Shown piece after piece: positions 26,044 to 34,492 of a stretch of DNA of 64,000 bases. The DNA comes from Halomonas salipaludis (GTDB lineage Bacteria > Pseudomonadota > Gammaproteobacteria > Pseudomonadales > Halomonadaceae): assembly GCF_002286975.1 (NCBI RefSeq), contig NZ_NSKB01000011.1, positions 62,001 through 126,000 on the forward strand. Reading direction: 5' to 3'. A program made the translations under genes and the position numbers. The notes below the pieces were generated by a model, which saw only the letters and a list, made by a program, of their open reading frames with translations, did not search any database and was not told where the DNA came from. Each line of letters begins with the position of its first letter. Position 1 is the first letter of the stretch.

Positions 26044-26964
26044 CTAGTCGAGGATCGCCGCCAGCGCCTTGTCCAGGGTCGGGTAGGTGAAGGTGAAGCC
26101 GGCCGCCTCGAGGCGCGCCGGGCGCATGTCGGCACCGGTCAGCAGCAGCCTCGACATCTCGCCGAAGGCGGCCTTGAGCACCATCGCCGGCACCGGAAAG
26201 ATGGCCGGACGCCCCAGCTGGCGCGCCAGGCTGCGGCTGAAGGCGGCGTTGGTCACCGGGTGTGGCGCCGAGCCATTGAAGGGCCCCTCGAGGTCGTCGC
26301 GTTCGAGCAAGAACTCGATGGCGCGTACCAGATCCTCGCGGTGCACCCAGGGCATGAACTGGCGGCCATCGCCGAAGCGCCCCCCCAGCCCCAGCTTGAA
26401 CGGCGGCAGCATCTTCTGCAGGCTGCCACCGCCCTGGTCGAGCACCAGGCCGATGCGTAGCAGCGCGACACGGGTACCGTGCTCCGCCGCGCCGCGTGCC
26501 ACGCTCTCCCAGCGCTCGCACAGCCGGTGGGCGAACTCGTCGTGGGGCGCGGTCTCCTCGGTGACCGGCCGCTGGCCAGGCTCGCCCTGCTTCGGCTGGG
26601 CACCGTAGTAACCCATCGCCGAGGCCGATACCAGCACGCGCGGCGCCTGGCCGTTGGCCGCCAGCTTGGCGCACAGCATCACCAGATCCTGGGTGACGTC
26701 GCTCCGCGAGTCGATCAGGCGCCGTTTCTGCTCGTCGCTCCAGCGCTTGGCGGTGATCGATTCCCCGGCCAGGTTGACCAGTGCCTCAGGCGCCGCGTCG
26801 AGCGCTTCCAGCACGTTGGCGATGACCTGGGCGCCCTCGGGCAAACGTTGGCGGGCAGCGGCCGGGTCGCGGGACACCACCACCAGTGGGTGCCCGGACT
26901 CAGCCAGTCGCTGGCACAGTCGCTGCCCCACGAAACCGCTGCCGCCGGTGATCAAGATGCGCAT
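26044..26964 (-). CDS. TIGR01777-family NAD(P)-dependent epimerase (YfcH-like)
   Basis: The 306-residue extended SDR protein starts with the Rossmann motif ILITGGSGFVGQRL and includes NLAGESITAKRW, SASAMGYYG (active-site Tyr) and the C-terminal domain FTYPTLDKAL. ATG 26964 has AAGGAGAG upstream; the in-frame TTG at 26970 is rejected. Its biochemical role is unknown. It is divergent from the LitR-type regulator, and a TGTAC-type motif lies just upstream (27009-27030), so it may belong to the light regulon. It converges with rapA. Confidence 0.88.
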   Translation of the reverse strand: MRILITGGSGFVGQRLCQRLAESGHPLVVVSRDPAAARQRLPEGAQVIANVLEALDAAPEALVNLAGESITAKRWSDEQKRRLIDSRSDVTQDLVMLCAKLAANGQAPRVLVSASAMGYYGAQPKQGEPGQRPVTEETAPHDEFAHRLCERWESVARGAAEHGTRVALLRIGLVLDQGGGSLQKMLPPFKLGLGGRFGDGRQFMPWVHREDLVRAIEFLLERDDLEGPFNGSAPHPVTNAAFSRSLARQLGRPAIFPVPAMVLKAAFGEMSRLLLTGADMRPARLEAAGFTFTYPTLDKALAAILD

Positions 26965-27008
26965 GGCCAAGCTCTCCTTGCCAAGTCAGTGGCGAGTTCG
27001 CCAAGGAT

Positions 27009-27030
27009 TATACAAAAGCTGTACTATACC
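27009..27030. promoter_or_regulatory. Candidate LitR-type box upstream of the epimerase gene
   Basis: TTATACAAAAGCTGTACTAT includes TACA (27011-27014) and TGTA (27020-27023) as inverted half-sites 5 nt apart. It lies 45 bp before the minus-strand epimerase start and 31 bp before the plus-strand relic ORF at 27061. MerR-family light regulators of this class use TGTAC-like palindromes. This is a motif match by eye only. Confidence 0.4.
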
Positions 27031-27060
27031 TAATAATCTAACCGACATTCTCACACCGAC

Positions 27061-27147
27061 ATGGATAACGCCATGCCTCCGCTCTCTTCAAGCATAGCGG
27101 TGATTGGCGCCGGCATTGCCGCACGCTGGCTCGAGGTGCCCGACTGA
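27061..27147 (+). pseudogene. Relic start of an FAD/NAD(P)-dependent oxidoreductase gene
   Basis: An ATG opens 28 codons containing SSSIAVIGAGIA, a textbook first strand and glycine loop of an FAD-binding Rossmann fold (GAGIA), then runs straight into ARWLEVPD and TGA. The fold should continue for several hundred residues. A deletion just after the glycine loop is the likely cause. Renalase-like FAD oxidoreductases often sit in LitR-type light regulons, which fits the location between two such genes. The short size leaves room for chance. Confidence 0.4.
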
Positions 27148-27222
27148 CCGGACACCAGTGCATTGAGCGTTAACACAACAAGCCTCGCCGTTGGCCGGCG
27201 GCAGCGCTAGAATAGCCTCGCT

Positions 27223-27248
27223 TTGTACAGGGGCATTGCCTTGTACAA
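27223..27248 (+). promoter_or_regulatory. Paired TTGTACA boxes upstream of the LitR-type gene
   Basis: TTGTACA occurs at 27223-27229 and again at 27241-27247, starts 18 bp apart; the second extends to the perfect palindrome TTGTACAA (27241-27248). They lie 84-109 bp before the regulator ATG. LitR/CarH-type MerR proteins bind such TGTAC palindromes, so autorepression and control of the photolyase operon are likely. The 367-bp gap 26965-27331 otherwise holds only the relic ORF. Confidence 0.5.
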
Positions 27249-27331
27249 CATTTTGCACCATCCTGAACATCATATACGTTAAGGTGATCGCCGCCATTGA
27301 TCACCACTATGAACGAGAGGCATCAGAGCGC

Positions 27332-28243
27332 ATGAGTGACAAGGCGACCCATCCGGCCGATGCGCCGCTCTACCCGATCCGCGAAGTCTCGCGCCTGACC
27401 GGCGTGAACTCGGTCACCCTGCGCGCCTGGGAACGCCGCTACGCCTTGATCTGCCCGCAGCGCACGCCCAAGGGTCACCGCCTGTATGCCCGCGATGACA
27501 TCCAGCGCATCGAGAGCATCCTGCAGTGGCTCAATCGCGGGGTGCCGGTCAGCCAGGTGCGCGAACTGCTCGACCAGCCCAGCACCGTCGAGGCCCCGGA
27601 GCCCGCCGCCGGTGACTGGCCCAGCCAGCGCCAGCAGCTGATCGCCGCCGTCGAGAGCCTCGACCTGGTGCGCCTCGATAGCCTCTATAACCAGTGCATG
27701 GCGCTCTATCCGGTCAGCACCTGCCTTAGCGAACTGTTCAAGCCGGTGGTCGAAGCGCTCGAGGAGCACTGGGACGAGCAGCTCGGCGCCGCCCTGCAGC
27801 GGCGTACCTTCGAGGCCTTCCTGCGCACCCGCATCGGCACGCGGCTCTACCACGCCAACCTCAATAGCCAGGGCGCCACGCTGCTGATCAACCGCCTGCC
27901 CGACGATCACGGCACGCTGTGGGATCTGCTGGTGGCGCTGGCCGCCAGCCAGGCCGGTTACCGGGTGCAGCTGTTCGATGCGCCGCTGCCGCTCAACGAG
28001 CTACCGCTGGCGGTGGAGCGACTGCGCGCTGGCGCGCTGCTGCTTTGCAGCGGCCACTCCGAGCGCGCCGACCTGGTCCGCCGCCAGCTGCCGCGCCTCG
28101 CCGAGCAGCTCGAGGTGCCGGTGGGGCTGTGCGGGCCCATCGCTCGGATCCGCGCCGGTGATCTCGCCGACAGCCAGGTGGCGGTGCTTGGCGATGACCC
28201 GCTGCAGGCCATGTCGCGCCTGGCGCCACTGCTGCGCGCCTGA
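27332..28243 (+). CDS. MerR-family light-response regulator, LitR/PplR-like
   Basis: The 303-residue protein has a MerR winged helix (residues about 10-80: YPIREVSRLTGVNSVTLRAWERRY) and a C-terminal region with the fold of CarH/LitR photoreceptors: a helical bundle (LFKPVVEALEEHWDEQ) and a Rossmann-like part. The cobalamin features are eroded: the segment after the bundle tryptophan lacks the usual Glu-His pair, and the DxHxxG motif reads DDHGTL (His193, no glycine). It is therefore probably of the class that does not sense light through B12; in Pseudomonas putida such repressors are relieved by a LOV protein. ATG 27332 was chosen over far-upstream starts. It heads the photolyase operon. Confidence 0.82.
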   Translation: MSDKATHPADAPLYPIREVSRLTGVNSVTLRAWERRYALICPQRTPKGHRLYARDDIQRIESILQWLNRGVPVSQVRELLDQPSTVEAPEPAAGDWPSQRQQLIAAVESLDLVRLDSLYNQCMALYPVSTCLSELFKPVVEALEEHWDEQLGAALQRRTFEAFLRTRIGTRLYHANLNSQGATLLINRLPDDHGTLWDLLVALAASQAGYRVQLFDAPLPLNELPLAVERLRAGALLLCSGHSERADLVRRQLPRLAEQLEVPVGLCGPIARIRAGDLADSQVAVLGDDPLQAMSRLAPLLRA

Positions 28244-28312
28244 GCCACGCCCCAGCCCCGCAGCATCGCCGGCCGCCATGTCGAACACGACTGCCGCACA
28301 AGGATGCCCGCC

Positions 28313-29725
28313 ATGACGCCTCGCCTAGTCTGGTTTCGCAGCGACCTGCGCACCCATGACAACACCGCCCTAGCCGAGGCCGCCGCCCGCGGCCCGGTGA
28401 TCGCCGTGTTCCTACGCTGCCTCGACCAGTGGCAACAGCATGGCCACGGTGCCAACAAGCTCGACTTCTGGGCGCGCGGCGTGGCCGCGCTGCGCGACGA
28501 CCTGGCCGGGCTCAACATCCCCCTGCTGTATCGCGATATCGGCCACTTCGACGCCGCCCCCCAGGCGCTGCTGGCAATCGCCCGCGAGCACGCTGCCGAG
28601 GCACTCCATGTCAACGCCGAATATCCCCTCGACGAACGGCGTCGCGACGAACAGGTGGCCGCCGCCTTCGACGAGGCTGGCCTGGCCTTTCATGCCCACC
28701 ACGATGCCGTGGCCTTCGCCCCCGGCGAACTGCTCACCGGGCAGGGCGACTACTACAGCGTGTTCACGCCCTTTGCCAAGGCCTGGCATCGCCAGGTCGA
28801 CGCGAAGCGCCTCGCCCTGCGCGAGACACCCGCTCCCCAGGCGAGCCTGGCGATCGACAGCGATCCGCTACCGGCCCTGCCGAGCCTCGCCGACACCCCC
28901 ATCGACGGCCGCCACTGGCCGGCAGGCCAGAGCCCCGCCGTCGATCGCCTGGAACGCTTCCTGCGCTACCGCGGCAAGCACTATCACCAGCAGCGCGACT
29001 TCCCAGCGGTGCGCGGCACCAGCGAGCTATCGCCCTACCTGGCGCTGGGCATGATCTCGCATCGCCAGTGCCTGCAGGCGGTGATGAGTGACAACGGCGG
29101 CCGGCTGGCCGACGGCGACGCTGGCCTCAGCGCCTGGGTCAGCGAGCTGATCTGGCGCGAGTTCTACCAGCACATCGTGGTCGGCTTTCCCCGCGTGTGC
29201 CGGCACCGCGCCTTTCAGCAGCACACCGAAGCCCTCGCCTGGCGCAACGACGATGCCGGCTTCGCCGCCTGGTGCGAAGGGCGCACCGGCTATCCGCTGG
29301 TCGACGCCGCCATGCGCCAGCTGGTGCAGACCGGCTGGATGCACAACCGCTTGCGCATGGTCACGGCAATGTTTCTGACCAAGCACCTGCTGATCGACTG
29401 GCGCCGCGGCGAGCGCTTCTTCCTGCGCCACCTGGTCGACGGCGAGTTTGCCGCCAACAACGGCGGCTGGCAGTGGGCGGCCTCCACCGGCACCGATGCC
29501 GCACCCTATTTCCGCATCTTCAACCCCACCACCCAGTCGACGCGCTTCGACCCGCAGGCCAATTTCATTACTGAATTTGTACCGGAGTTGTCCAGCATAG
29601 CGGCCAAGAAGCGTCACGCCCCCGTGGGCGACCTCCTCGACAGCGCCGCTTACCCGGCCCCCATCGTCGACCACAAGGCCGCCCGGGCGCGCGCACTGGG
29701 CGCCTTCAAAGCCCTGAAGGACTGA
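28313..29725 (+). CDS. phrB: Deoxyribodipyrimidine photolyase (CPD photolyase)
   Basis: This flavoprotein repairs cyclobutane pyrimidine dimers using blue light. The 470-residue protein starts with the antenna domain (LVWFRSDLRTHDNTAL) and has the FAD domain signatures YLALGMISHRQC, SELIWREFYQH, TGYPLVDAAMRQL, GWMHNRLRM and the DNA-contact WQWAASTGTDAAPYFR. ATG 28313 is preferred because AAGGA lies 9 nt upstream; ATG 28304 touches that site. It is the second gene of the light-response operon, 69 bp after the regulator. Confidence 0.96.
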   Translation: MTPRLVWFRSDLRTHDNTALAEAAARGPVIAVFLRCLDQWQQHGHGANKLDFWARGVAALRDDLAGLNIPLLYRDIGHFDAAPQALLAIAREHAAEALHVNAEYPLDERRRDEQVAAAFDEAGLAFHAHHDAVAFAPGELLTGQGDYYSVFTPFAKAWHRQVDAKRLALRETPAPQASLAIDSDPLPALPSLADTPIDGRHWPAGQSPAVDRLERFLRYRGKHYHQQRDFPAVRGTSELSPYLALGMISHRQCLQAVMSDNGGRLADGDAGLSAWVSELIWREFYQHIVVGFPRVCRHRAFQQHTEALAWRNDDAGFAAWCEGRTGYPLVDAAMRQLVQTGWMHNRLRMVTAMFLTKHLLIDWRRGERFFLRHLVDGEFAANNGGWQWAASTGTDAAPYFRIFNPTTQSTRFDPQANFITEFVPELSSIAAKKRHAPVGDLLDSAAYPAPIVDHKAARARALGAFKALKD

Positions 29726-29759
29726 GCCCTACCCCAGCCACCTCGAACGGAGCCCCGCC

Positions 29760-30206
29760 ATGCACCAGGATCCTGCCCTGGAGTCGTTCTGTGACTTCTA
29801 CAATAAGCTAGACAAAGCCTCTACAAATCTACTGCCAGAGGTATACACTAGGGACGTGGTGTTCCAAGATCCGCTGCATCGCCTCGACGGGATCGCGGCC
29901 CTGACCGGCTACTTCGAGCGGCTCTACGCCAACCTCGAAACCTGTCGCTTCGCCTTTGGCGAGCGCCAGCGTCTGGCCGACACCGCCTTCGTAACCTGGA
30001 CCATGACGCTGCGTCATCCCAGGCTCGCCGGCGGACGGGACTACCACGTGGAGGGCTGTTCGCGGCTGCGTTTCGCGGCCAGCGACGGTCCCCACGGCGA
30101 GCGGGTCTGCCAGCATCGCGACTACTTCGATGCCGGCGCCCTGCTCTACGAGCGGCTACCGCTGCTGGGCAGCGTGATCCGCCAGGTCAAGCGTCGCGCC
30201 GGCTAG
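29760..30206 (+). CDS. NTF2-like (SnoaL-like) protein
   Basis: The 148-residue protein has the nuclear transport factor 2 fold pattern: an N-terminal helix, the YTRDVVFQDPLHRLDGIAALTGYF segment and C-terminal strands ending QHRDYFDAGALLYERLPLLG. It has no clear catalytic residues. Homologues are found in photolyase operons of marine and soil gammaproteobacteria; function unknown. GGAG lies 8 nt before the ATG, 34 bp after phrB. Confidence 0.75.
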   Translation: MHQDPALESFCDFYNKLDKASTNLLPEVYTRDVVFQDPLHRLDGIAALTGYFERLYANLETCRFAFGERQRLADTAFVTWTMTLRHPRLAGGRDYHVEGCSRLRFAASDGPHGERVCQHRDYFDAGALLYERLPLLGSVIRQVKRRAG

Positions 30207-30296
30207 GCACTGAGACTGGTAGTGCATCCAGCCTCGCCCTGGCCGCGTAGATGACCAGGACGGCCGGCGCCGTCGAATCGCTGGCCAGGAGGAGGC

Positions 30297-31097
30297 ATGA
30301 CCACACTGCAACGACCGCGGCGCATCTGGTTGACGGGGGCCACGTCCGGCATTGGTCTGGCGCTAGCCGAACGGCTGCTGGCTGACGGCCACCGCGTAGC
30401 GCTGAGCGCGCGCAATGTCGATAAACTCAATGCCCTGGCGGCGAGCTCCGACAACGCCCTGGTGGTCCCCCTCGACGTCGTTGATCACAGCGCCGTACGC
30501 GCCGCCGGCCAGCGCCTCGAGGCTCAGCTCGGCGGGCTCGACATGGCGATACTCAACGCCGGTACCTGCGAATATCTCGATGCGCGCTGCTTCGATGTGG
30601 ACCTGGTAGAGCGAGTCTTTGCGCCCAATTTCTTCGGCGCCCTGTACGCCATGCAGGCGGCGCTGCCGCTGCTGCGCCGCGCCCGCGATCATGACGGCAT
30701 TCGCCCGCTGCTGGCCGCCACCTCGAGCGCTTCAGCCTATGTGCCGCTACCCCGCGCCGAGGCCTATGGTGCCTCCAAGGCCGCCCTCAGCTACTTCCTG
30801 GAGTCGCTGCGCCTCGATCTCGACGGCGAGGGCATCGACGTTAGCGTGATCCATCCTGGCTTCGTCAAGACGCCGCTCACCGACCGCAACGACTTCCCGA
30901 TGCCGATGCGCATCAGCACCGAGCAGGCCGCAGCGGCCATCATCAAGGGCCTCGACCGGCGTCAGCTCGACATCCATTTCCCACGCCGTTTCACCAACCT
31001 GGTACGGCTGATGGGCATCCTGCCACCGCGACTGCGGCGGCGCCTCGGCCTGCGCATGGTGCAAGCCAACGGCCACAGCAGCGGAGGTGACGCATGA
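30297..31097 (+). CDS. Short-chain dehydrogenase/reductase of the light-response operon
   Basis: The 266-residue classical SDR has the cofactor motif TGATSGIG near residue 14, NAG at the fourth strand, and the catalytic Ser-Tyr-Lys set (SSASAYVPLPRAEAYGASKAA). An AGGAGGAGG ribosome binding site precedes the ATG and the 3' end overlaps the FAD oxidoreductase by 4 bp. The membership of an operon with an FAD oxidoreductase, DUF1365 protein and Cfa-type enzyme points to membrane lipid modification, but the substrate is unknown. Confidence 0.85.
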   Translation: MTTLQRPRRIWLTGATSGIGLALAERLLADGHRVALSARNVDKLNALAASSDNALVVPLDVVDHSAVRAAGQRLEAQLGGLDMAILNAGTCEYLDARCFDVDLVERVFAPNFFGALYAMQAALPLLRRARDHDGIRPLLAATSSASAYVPLPRAEAYGASKAALSYFLESLRLDLDGEGIDVSVIHPGFVKTPLTDRNDFPMPMRISTEQAAAAIIKGLDRRQLDIHFPRRFTNLVRLMGILPPRLRRRLGLRMVQANGHSSGGDA

Positions 31098-32401
31098 CGT
31101 CGCGACAGCGTATCGCCATCGTCGGTAGCGGCATCAGCGGCATGGCCTCCGGCTACTACCTCACGCCTCGGCATGAGGTAACCCTATTCGAGGCCGAGAC
31201 CCGGCTCGGCGGCCATACCGCGACCATCGACGTCAGCCTCGACGGCCGCGATTACGCCATCGACACCGGTTTCATCGTCTTCAATGACTGGACCTACCCG
31301 CATTTCCAGCAGCTGCTGGCCACCCTGGGGGTGGCCAGCCAGCCCACCGAGATGAGCTTCTCGGTGCACGAGACCGGTCGCGACTTCGAGTACAACGGCC
31401 ACACCCTCGCGTCGCTGTTCGCCCAGCGGCGCAACCTGGTGAGCCTGCGCTTCCATCGCATGCTGCGCGACATCCTGCGCTTCAACCGCCAGGCCAGCGC
31501 CGACCTCGACGCCGAGCGCCTCGACCCGGCCATGACCCTTGGCGACTATCTCTCGGCCGGCGGCTACGGCGAGGACTTCCGCACCCGCTACCTGCTGCCA
31601 ATGGGTGCGGCGATCTGGTCGGCGAGCATCAGCGACCTGATGGCCTTTCCGCTGCAGTTCTTCGTGCGCTTCTTCCGCCATCACGGCCTGCTGTCGGTCA
31701 GCAACCGTCCCCAGTGGCACACCCTGGTGGGCGGCTCACGCGCCTACATCCCGGCACTCACAGCGCCCTACCGCGAGCGCATTCGCCTGGCGAGCCCGGT
31801 ACACGCGATACGCCGCGACGCCCGGGGCGTGACCCTGACCAGCCGTCACGGCGAGGAGCGTTTCGACCAGGTAGTGCTGGCCTGCCACGCCGACCAGGCG
31901 CTAGCCATGCTCAGCGACCCGAGCGACGCCGAGCGCGAGATCCTCGCGGCGCTGCCGTATCAATCCAACGACGTGGTGCTGCACACCGATACCCGCCTGC
32001 TGCCACGCCGCCGGCGCGCCTGGGCCAGCTGGAACTATCGCCTCGACGGCCGCGACGCCGGTGCCCGGGTCTCGGTGACCTACGACATGAATATCCTCCA
32101 GCGCCTCGAGAGCCCACACACCTTCTGCGTGACGCTCAACGACAGCCAGGTCATCGACCCGCACAAGGTGCTGGGACGTTTCGACTACGCCCATCCCCAG
32201 TTCACCCTCGCCGGTGAGGCCGCCAAGGCGCGCCATGGCGAGATCTCCGGCAGTCAGCGGCGGACCCACTTCTGCGGCGCCTACTGGCGCAGCGGCTTTC
32301 ACGAAGACGGCGTATGGAGCGCGCTGCGCGTGGCCCAGTCGCTGGGCAGCGACGCAGCATCGTCGGCCGGCACCCAGCCCTTGGCCGAGGAGCGCGCATG
32401 A
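31094..32401 (+). CDS. FAD-dependent oxidoreductase (amine oxidase-like) of the Cfa operon
   Basis: The 435-residue flavoprotein has the FAD loop IVGSGISGMASGYYL, the EAETRLGGHTATI segment and a C-terminal FAD-contact region (THFCGAYWRSGFHEDGVWSA). Homologues nearly always occur upstream of DUF1365 and Cfa-like genes, in the cluster linked to fatty-acid modification in light and singlet-oxygen responses. It overlaps both neighbours by 4 bp (ATGA). The reaction is not established from sequence. Confidence 0.88.
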   Translation: MTSRQRIAIVGSGISGMASGYYLTPRHEVTLFEAETRLGGHTATIDVSLDGRDYAIDTGFIVFNDWTYPHFQQLLATLGVASQPTEMSFSVHETGRDFEYNGHTLASLFAQRRNLVSLRFHRMLRDILRFNRQASADLDAERLDPAMTLGDYLSAGGYGEDFRTRYLLPMGAAIWSASISDLMAFPLQFFVRFFRHHGLLSVSNRPQWHTLVGGSRAYIPALTAPYRERIRLASPVHAIRRDARGVTLTSRHGEERFDQVVLACHADQALAMLSDPSDAEREILAALPYQSNDVVLHTDTRLLPRRRRAWASWNYRLDGRDAGARVSVTYDMNILQRLESPHTFCVTLNDSQVIDPHKVLGRFDYAHPQFTLAGEAAKARHGEISGSQRRTHFCGAYWRSGFHEDGVWSALRVAQSLGSDAASSAGTQPLAEERA

Positions 32402-33159
32402 GTCAGCCACACTCGCGCATCTACCGCGGCGAACTGCGCCACCGGCGCTTCACTCCGCGCGCCCACGCCTTCAGCTACCAGGTGTGGATGGCCTGGCTCG
32501 ACCTCGACGAACTGCCAGCACTGTTCGACGGCGTGCCGGGCTTCAGCGCCCGCCGCCCGGCCCTGGCGCGCTTTCGCCGCCAGGACTACCTGGCGCCCCA
32601 CGACCGCCCGCTGGCGACGCTGGTGCGTGAGGAGCTCGAGCGCCAGCTCGGCGCTGCCCCGGGCGGACGCATCTGCGTGCTGACCCAGCTGCGCACCCTC
32701 GGCATGGGCTTCAACCCGATCTCGGTGTACTACGCCTACGATCGCGACGGCGCCCTGCGCGCGGTGCTCGGCGAGGTCAGCAACACCCCCTGGGGTGAGC
32801 GGGTGCGCTACGCCTGCGCGGTGGACCCAAAGCGCCACAGCCACGCCGCCGAGTTCGCCAAGGCCATGCACGTGTCGCCCTTCAACCCCATGGACATGAC
32901 CTACCGCTGGCGCTTCAACACCCCCGGTGAGCGGCTGCTGCTGCACATGGAGAACTGGAAGGACGAGCGCTGTCACTTCGACGCCACCCTGACCCTCGAG
33001 GCCCACCCGGCGACCCGCGGCGTGCTGCTCGCCAGCCTGGCGCGCCAGCCGTGGATGAGCCTCAAGACCCTGGCCGGCATCCATTTCGAGGCGCTGCGGC
33101 TGTGGGCCAAGGGCGTCCCCGTTCATGATCACCCCCAGCGCGAGGAGACACCGTCGTGA
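32398..33159 (+). CDS. DUF1365 family protein
   Basis: The 253-residue protein shows the DUF1365 hallmarks: YRGELRHRRFTPRAHAFSYQVWM at the start, LGMGFNPISVYYAYD in the middle and HVSPFNPMDMTYRWRF later. Biochemical function is unknown; genetic context in many bacteria ties it to Cfa-like methyltransferases. ATG 32398 overlaps the FAD oxidoreductase stop, and the gene overlaps the next by 4 bp, so it is translated as part of a coupled series. Confidence 0.88.
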   Translation: MSQPHSRIYRGELRHRRFTPRAHAFSYQVWMAWLDLDELPALFDGVPGFSARRPALARFRRQDYLAPHDRPLATLVREELERQLGAAPGGRICVLTQLRTLGMGFNPISVYYAYDRDGALRAVLGEVSNTPWGERVRYACAVDPKRHSHAAEFAKAMHVSPFNPMDMTYRWRFNTPGERLLLHMENWKDERCHFDATLTLEAHPATRGVLLASLARQPWMSLKTLAGIHFEALRLWAKGVPVHDHPQREETPS

Positions 33160-34466
33160 GTACGACACGCTCTGCCACCTCACAGGACCTGTCGCGCCAC
33201 GGCAGCCGTCTGATTCGTCTCGTCAAGCCGCGCCTGCTGGCCCAGCTGGACGCCCTGGAAGGCGGTCAGGTCACCTTGATCGAGGGCGACCACTGCCAGC
33301 GGCTGGGCCGCGGGGGCTCGCTGCACGCCACGCTACGGGTACACCGCCATGCGGCCTGGAAGCGCCTGGCGCTGGGCGGCACGGTGGGTGCCGCCGAGGC
33401 TTACATGGACGGCGACTGGGACTGCGACGACCTGGTCGCCCTGACGCGGCTGTTCGCCATCAATCTGGCGCGCGTCAACGGCGAGGTCGAGAACGGCAGC
33501 GCACGGCTCGGGCGCTGGCTGCTGAATGCGCTCTACGGCCTGCAGCGCAACACCCTACGCGGTTCGAAGCGCAATATTTCGGCGCACTACGACCTCGGCA
33601 ACGAGCTGTTCGAGACTTTTCTCGACCGCCAGCACCGGATGTACTCGAGCGCGCTGTTCCCCCACGCCGAGGCAAGCCTGGAGCAGGCCTCGACCCACAA
33701 ACTCGACGTGATGCTCGGTAAGCTCGATGTCGGCCCCCAGCACCACCTGCTGGAGATCGGTACCGGCTGGGGCGGCCTGGCGATCCACGCCGCCAAGACC
33801 CGCGGCTGCCGGGTGACCACCACCACCATCTCCGCCGAGCAGTACGCGTATACCGCCCGGCGCATCGCCGCGGAAGGCCTTGGCGATCAAATCACCCTGC
33901 TGCAGCAGGATTACCGCGAGCTGGAGGGGCGCTACGACCGGCTGATCTCGGTCGAGATGATCGAAGCGGTCGGCCATCAGTACCTCGATACCTACCTGGC
34001 GACCCTCGACCGTTTGCTCAGCAATGACGGCCAGGCGATGCTGCAGGCCATCACCATTCGCGACCAGCGCTTCGAGGCCGCCAAGCGCGACATGGATTTC
34101 ATCAAGCGCTATATCTTTCCCGGCGGGTTTCTTCCCTCGCATCACGCCATCCTCGCCAGCCTTAGCCGACGTACCAGCCTCAACGTGCTGGCGCTGGACG
34201 AGATCGGCCTGCACTATGCGCGCACCCTGCGCGAGTGGCGCCAGCGCTTCGAGGCCAGCCTCGATAGCATCCGTCGCATGGGCTACGACGAGCGCTTCAT
34301 CCGCATGTGGCGCTACTACCTATGCTACTGCGAAGGGGGCTTCCTGGAACGCACCATCGGCACCTGCCACCTGCTGCTGGCCAAGCCCGGAGCGCGCCCG
34401 GCACCGCTGACCGGCGCGGTAGGAGCCTGGCACGCCTACAGGCCCCGCAGGTACACCGGGCAGTGA
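33156..34466 (+). CDS. Cyclopropane-fatty-acyl-phospholipid synthase family methyltransferase
   Basis: The 436-residue SAM-dependent enzyme has the Cfa layout: an N-terminal lipid-binding region and the methyltransferase core with ISAHYDLGNELFETFLD, the SAM loop LLEIGTGWGGLAIHAA, SVEMIEAVGHQYLDTY and the C-terminal YIFPGGFLPS. It starts at GTG 33156, overlapping the upstream TGA (GTGA). In light-response operons the homologue modifies unsaturated phospholipid acyl chains. The product may be a cyclopropane or another methyl-branched acyl chain. It is the last gene of the operon. Confidence 0.9.
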   Translation: MSTTRSATSQDLSRHGSRLIRLVKPRLLAQLDALEGGQVTLIEGDHCQRLGRGGSLHATLRVHRHAAWKRLALGGTVGAAEAYMDGDWDCDDLVALTRLFAINLARVNGEVENGSARLGRWLLNALYGLQRNTLRGSKRNISAHYDLGNELFETFLDRQHRMYSSALFPHAEASLEQASTHKLDVMLGKLDVGPQHHLLEIGTGWGGLAIHAAKTRGCRVTTTTISAEQYAYTARRIAAEGLGDQITLLQQDYRELEGRYDRLISVEMIEAVGHQYLDTYLATLDRLLSNDGQAMLQAITIRDQRFEAAKRDMDFIKRYIFPGGFLPSHHAILASLSRRTSLNVLALDEIGLHYARTLREWRQRFEASLDSIRRMGYDERFIRMWRYYLCYCEGGFLERTIGTCHLLLAKPGARPAPLTGAVGAWHAYRPRRYTGQ

Positions 34467-34492
34467 ATAAGGTGGCGCCTCGGCTGAGAGGC

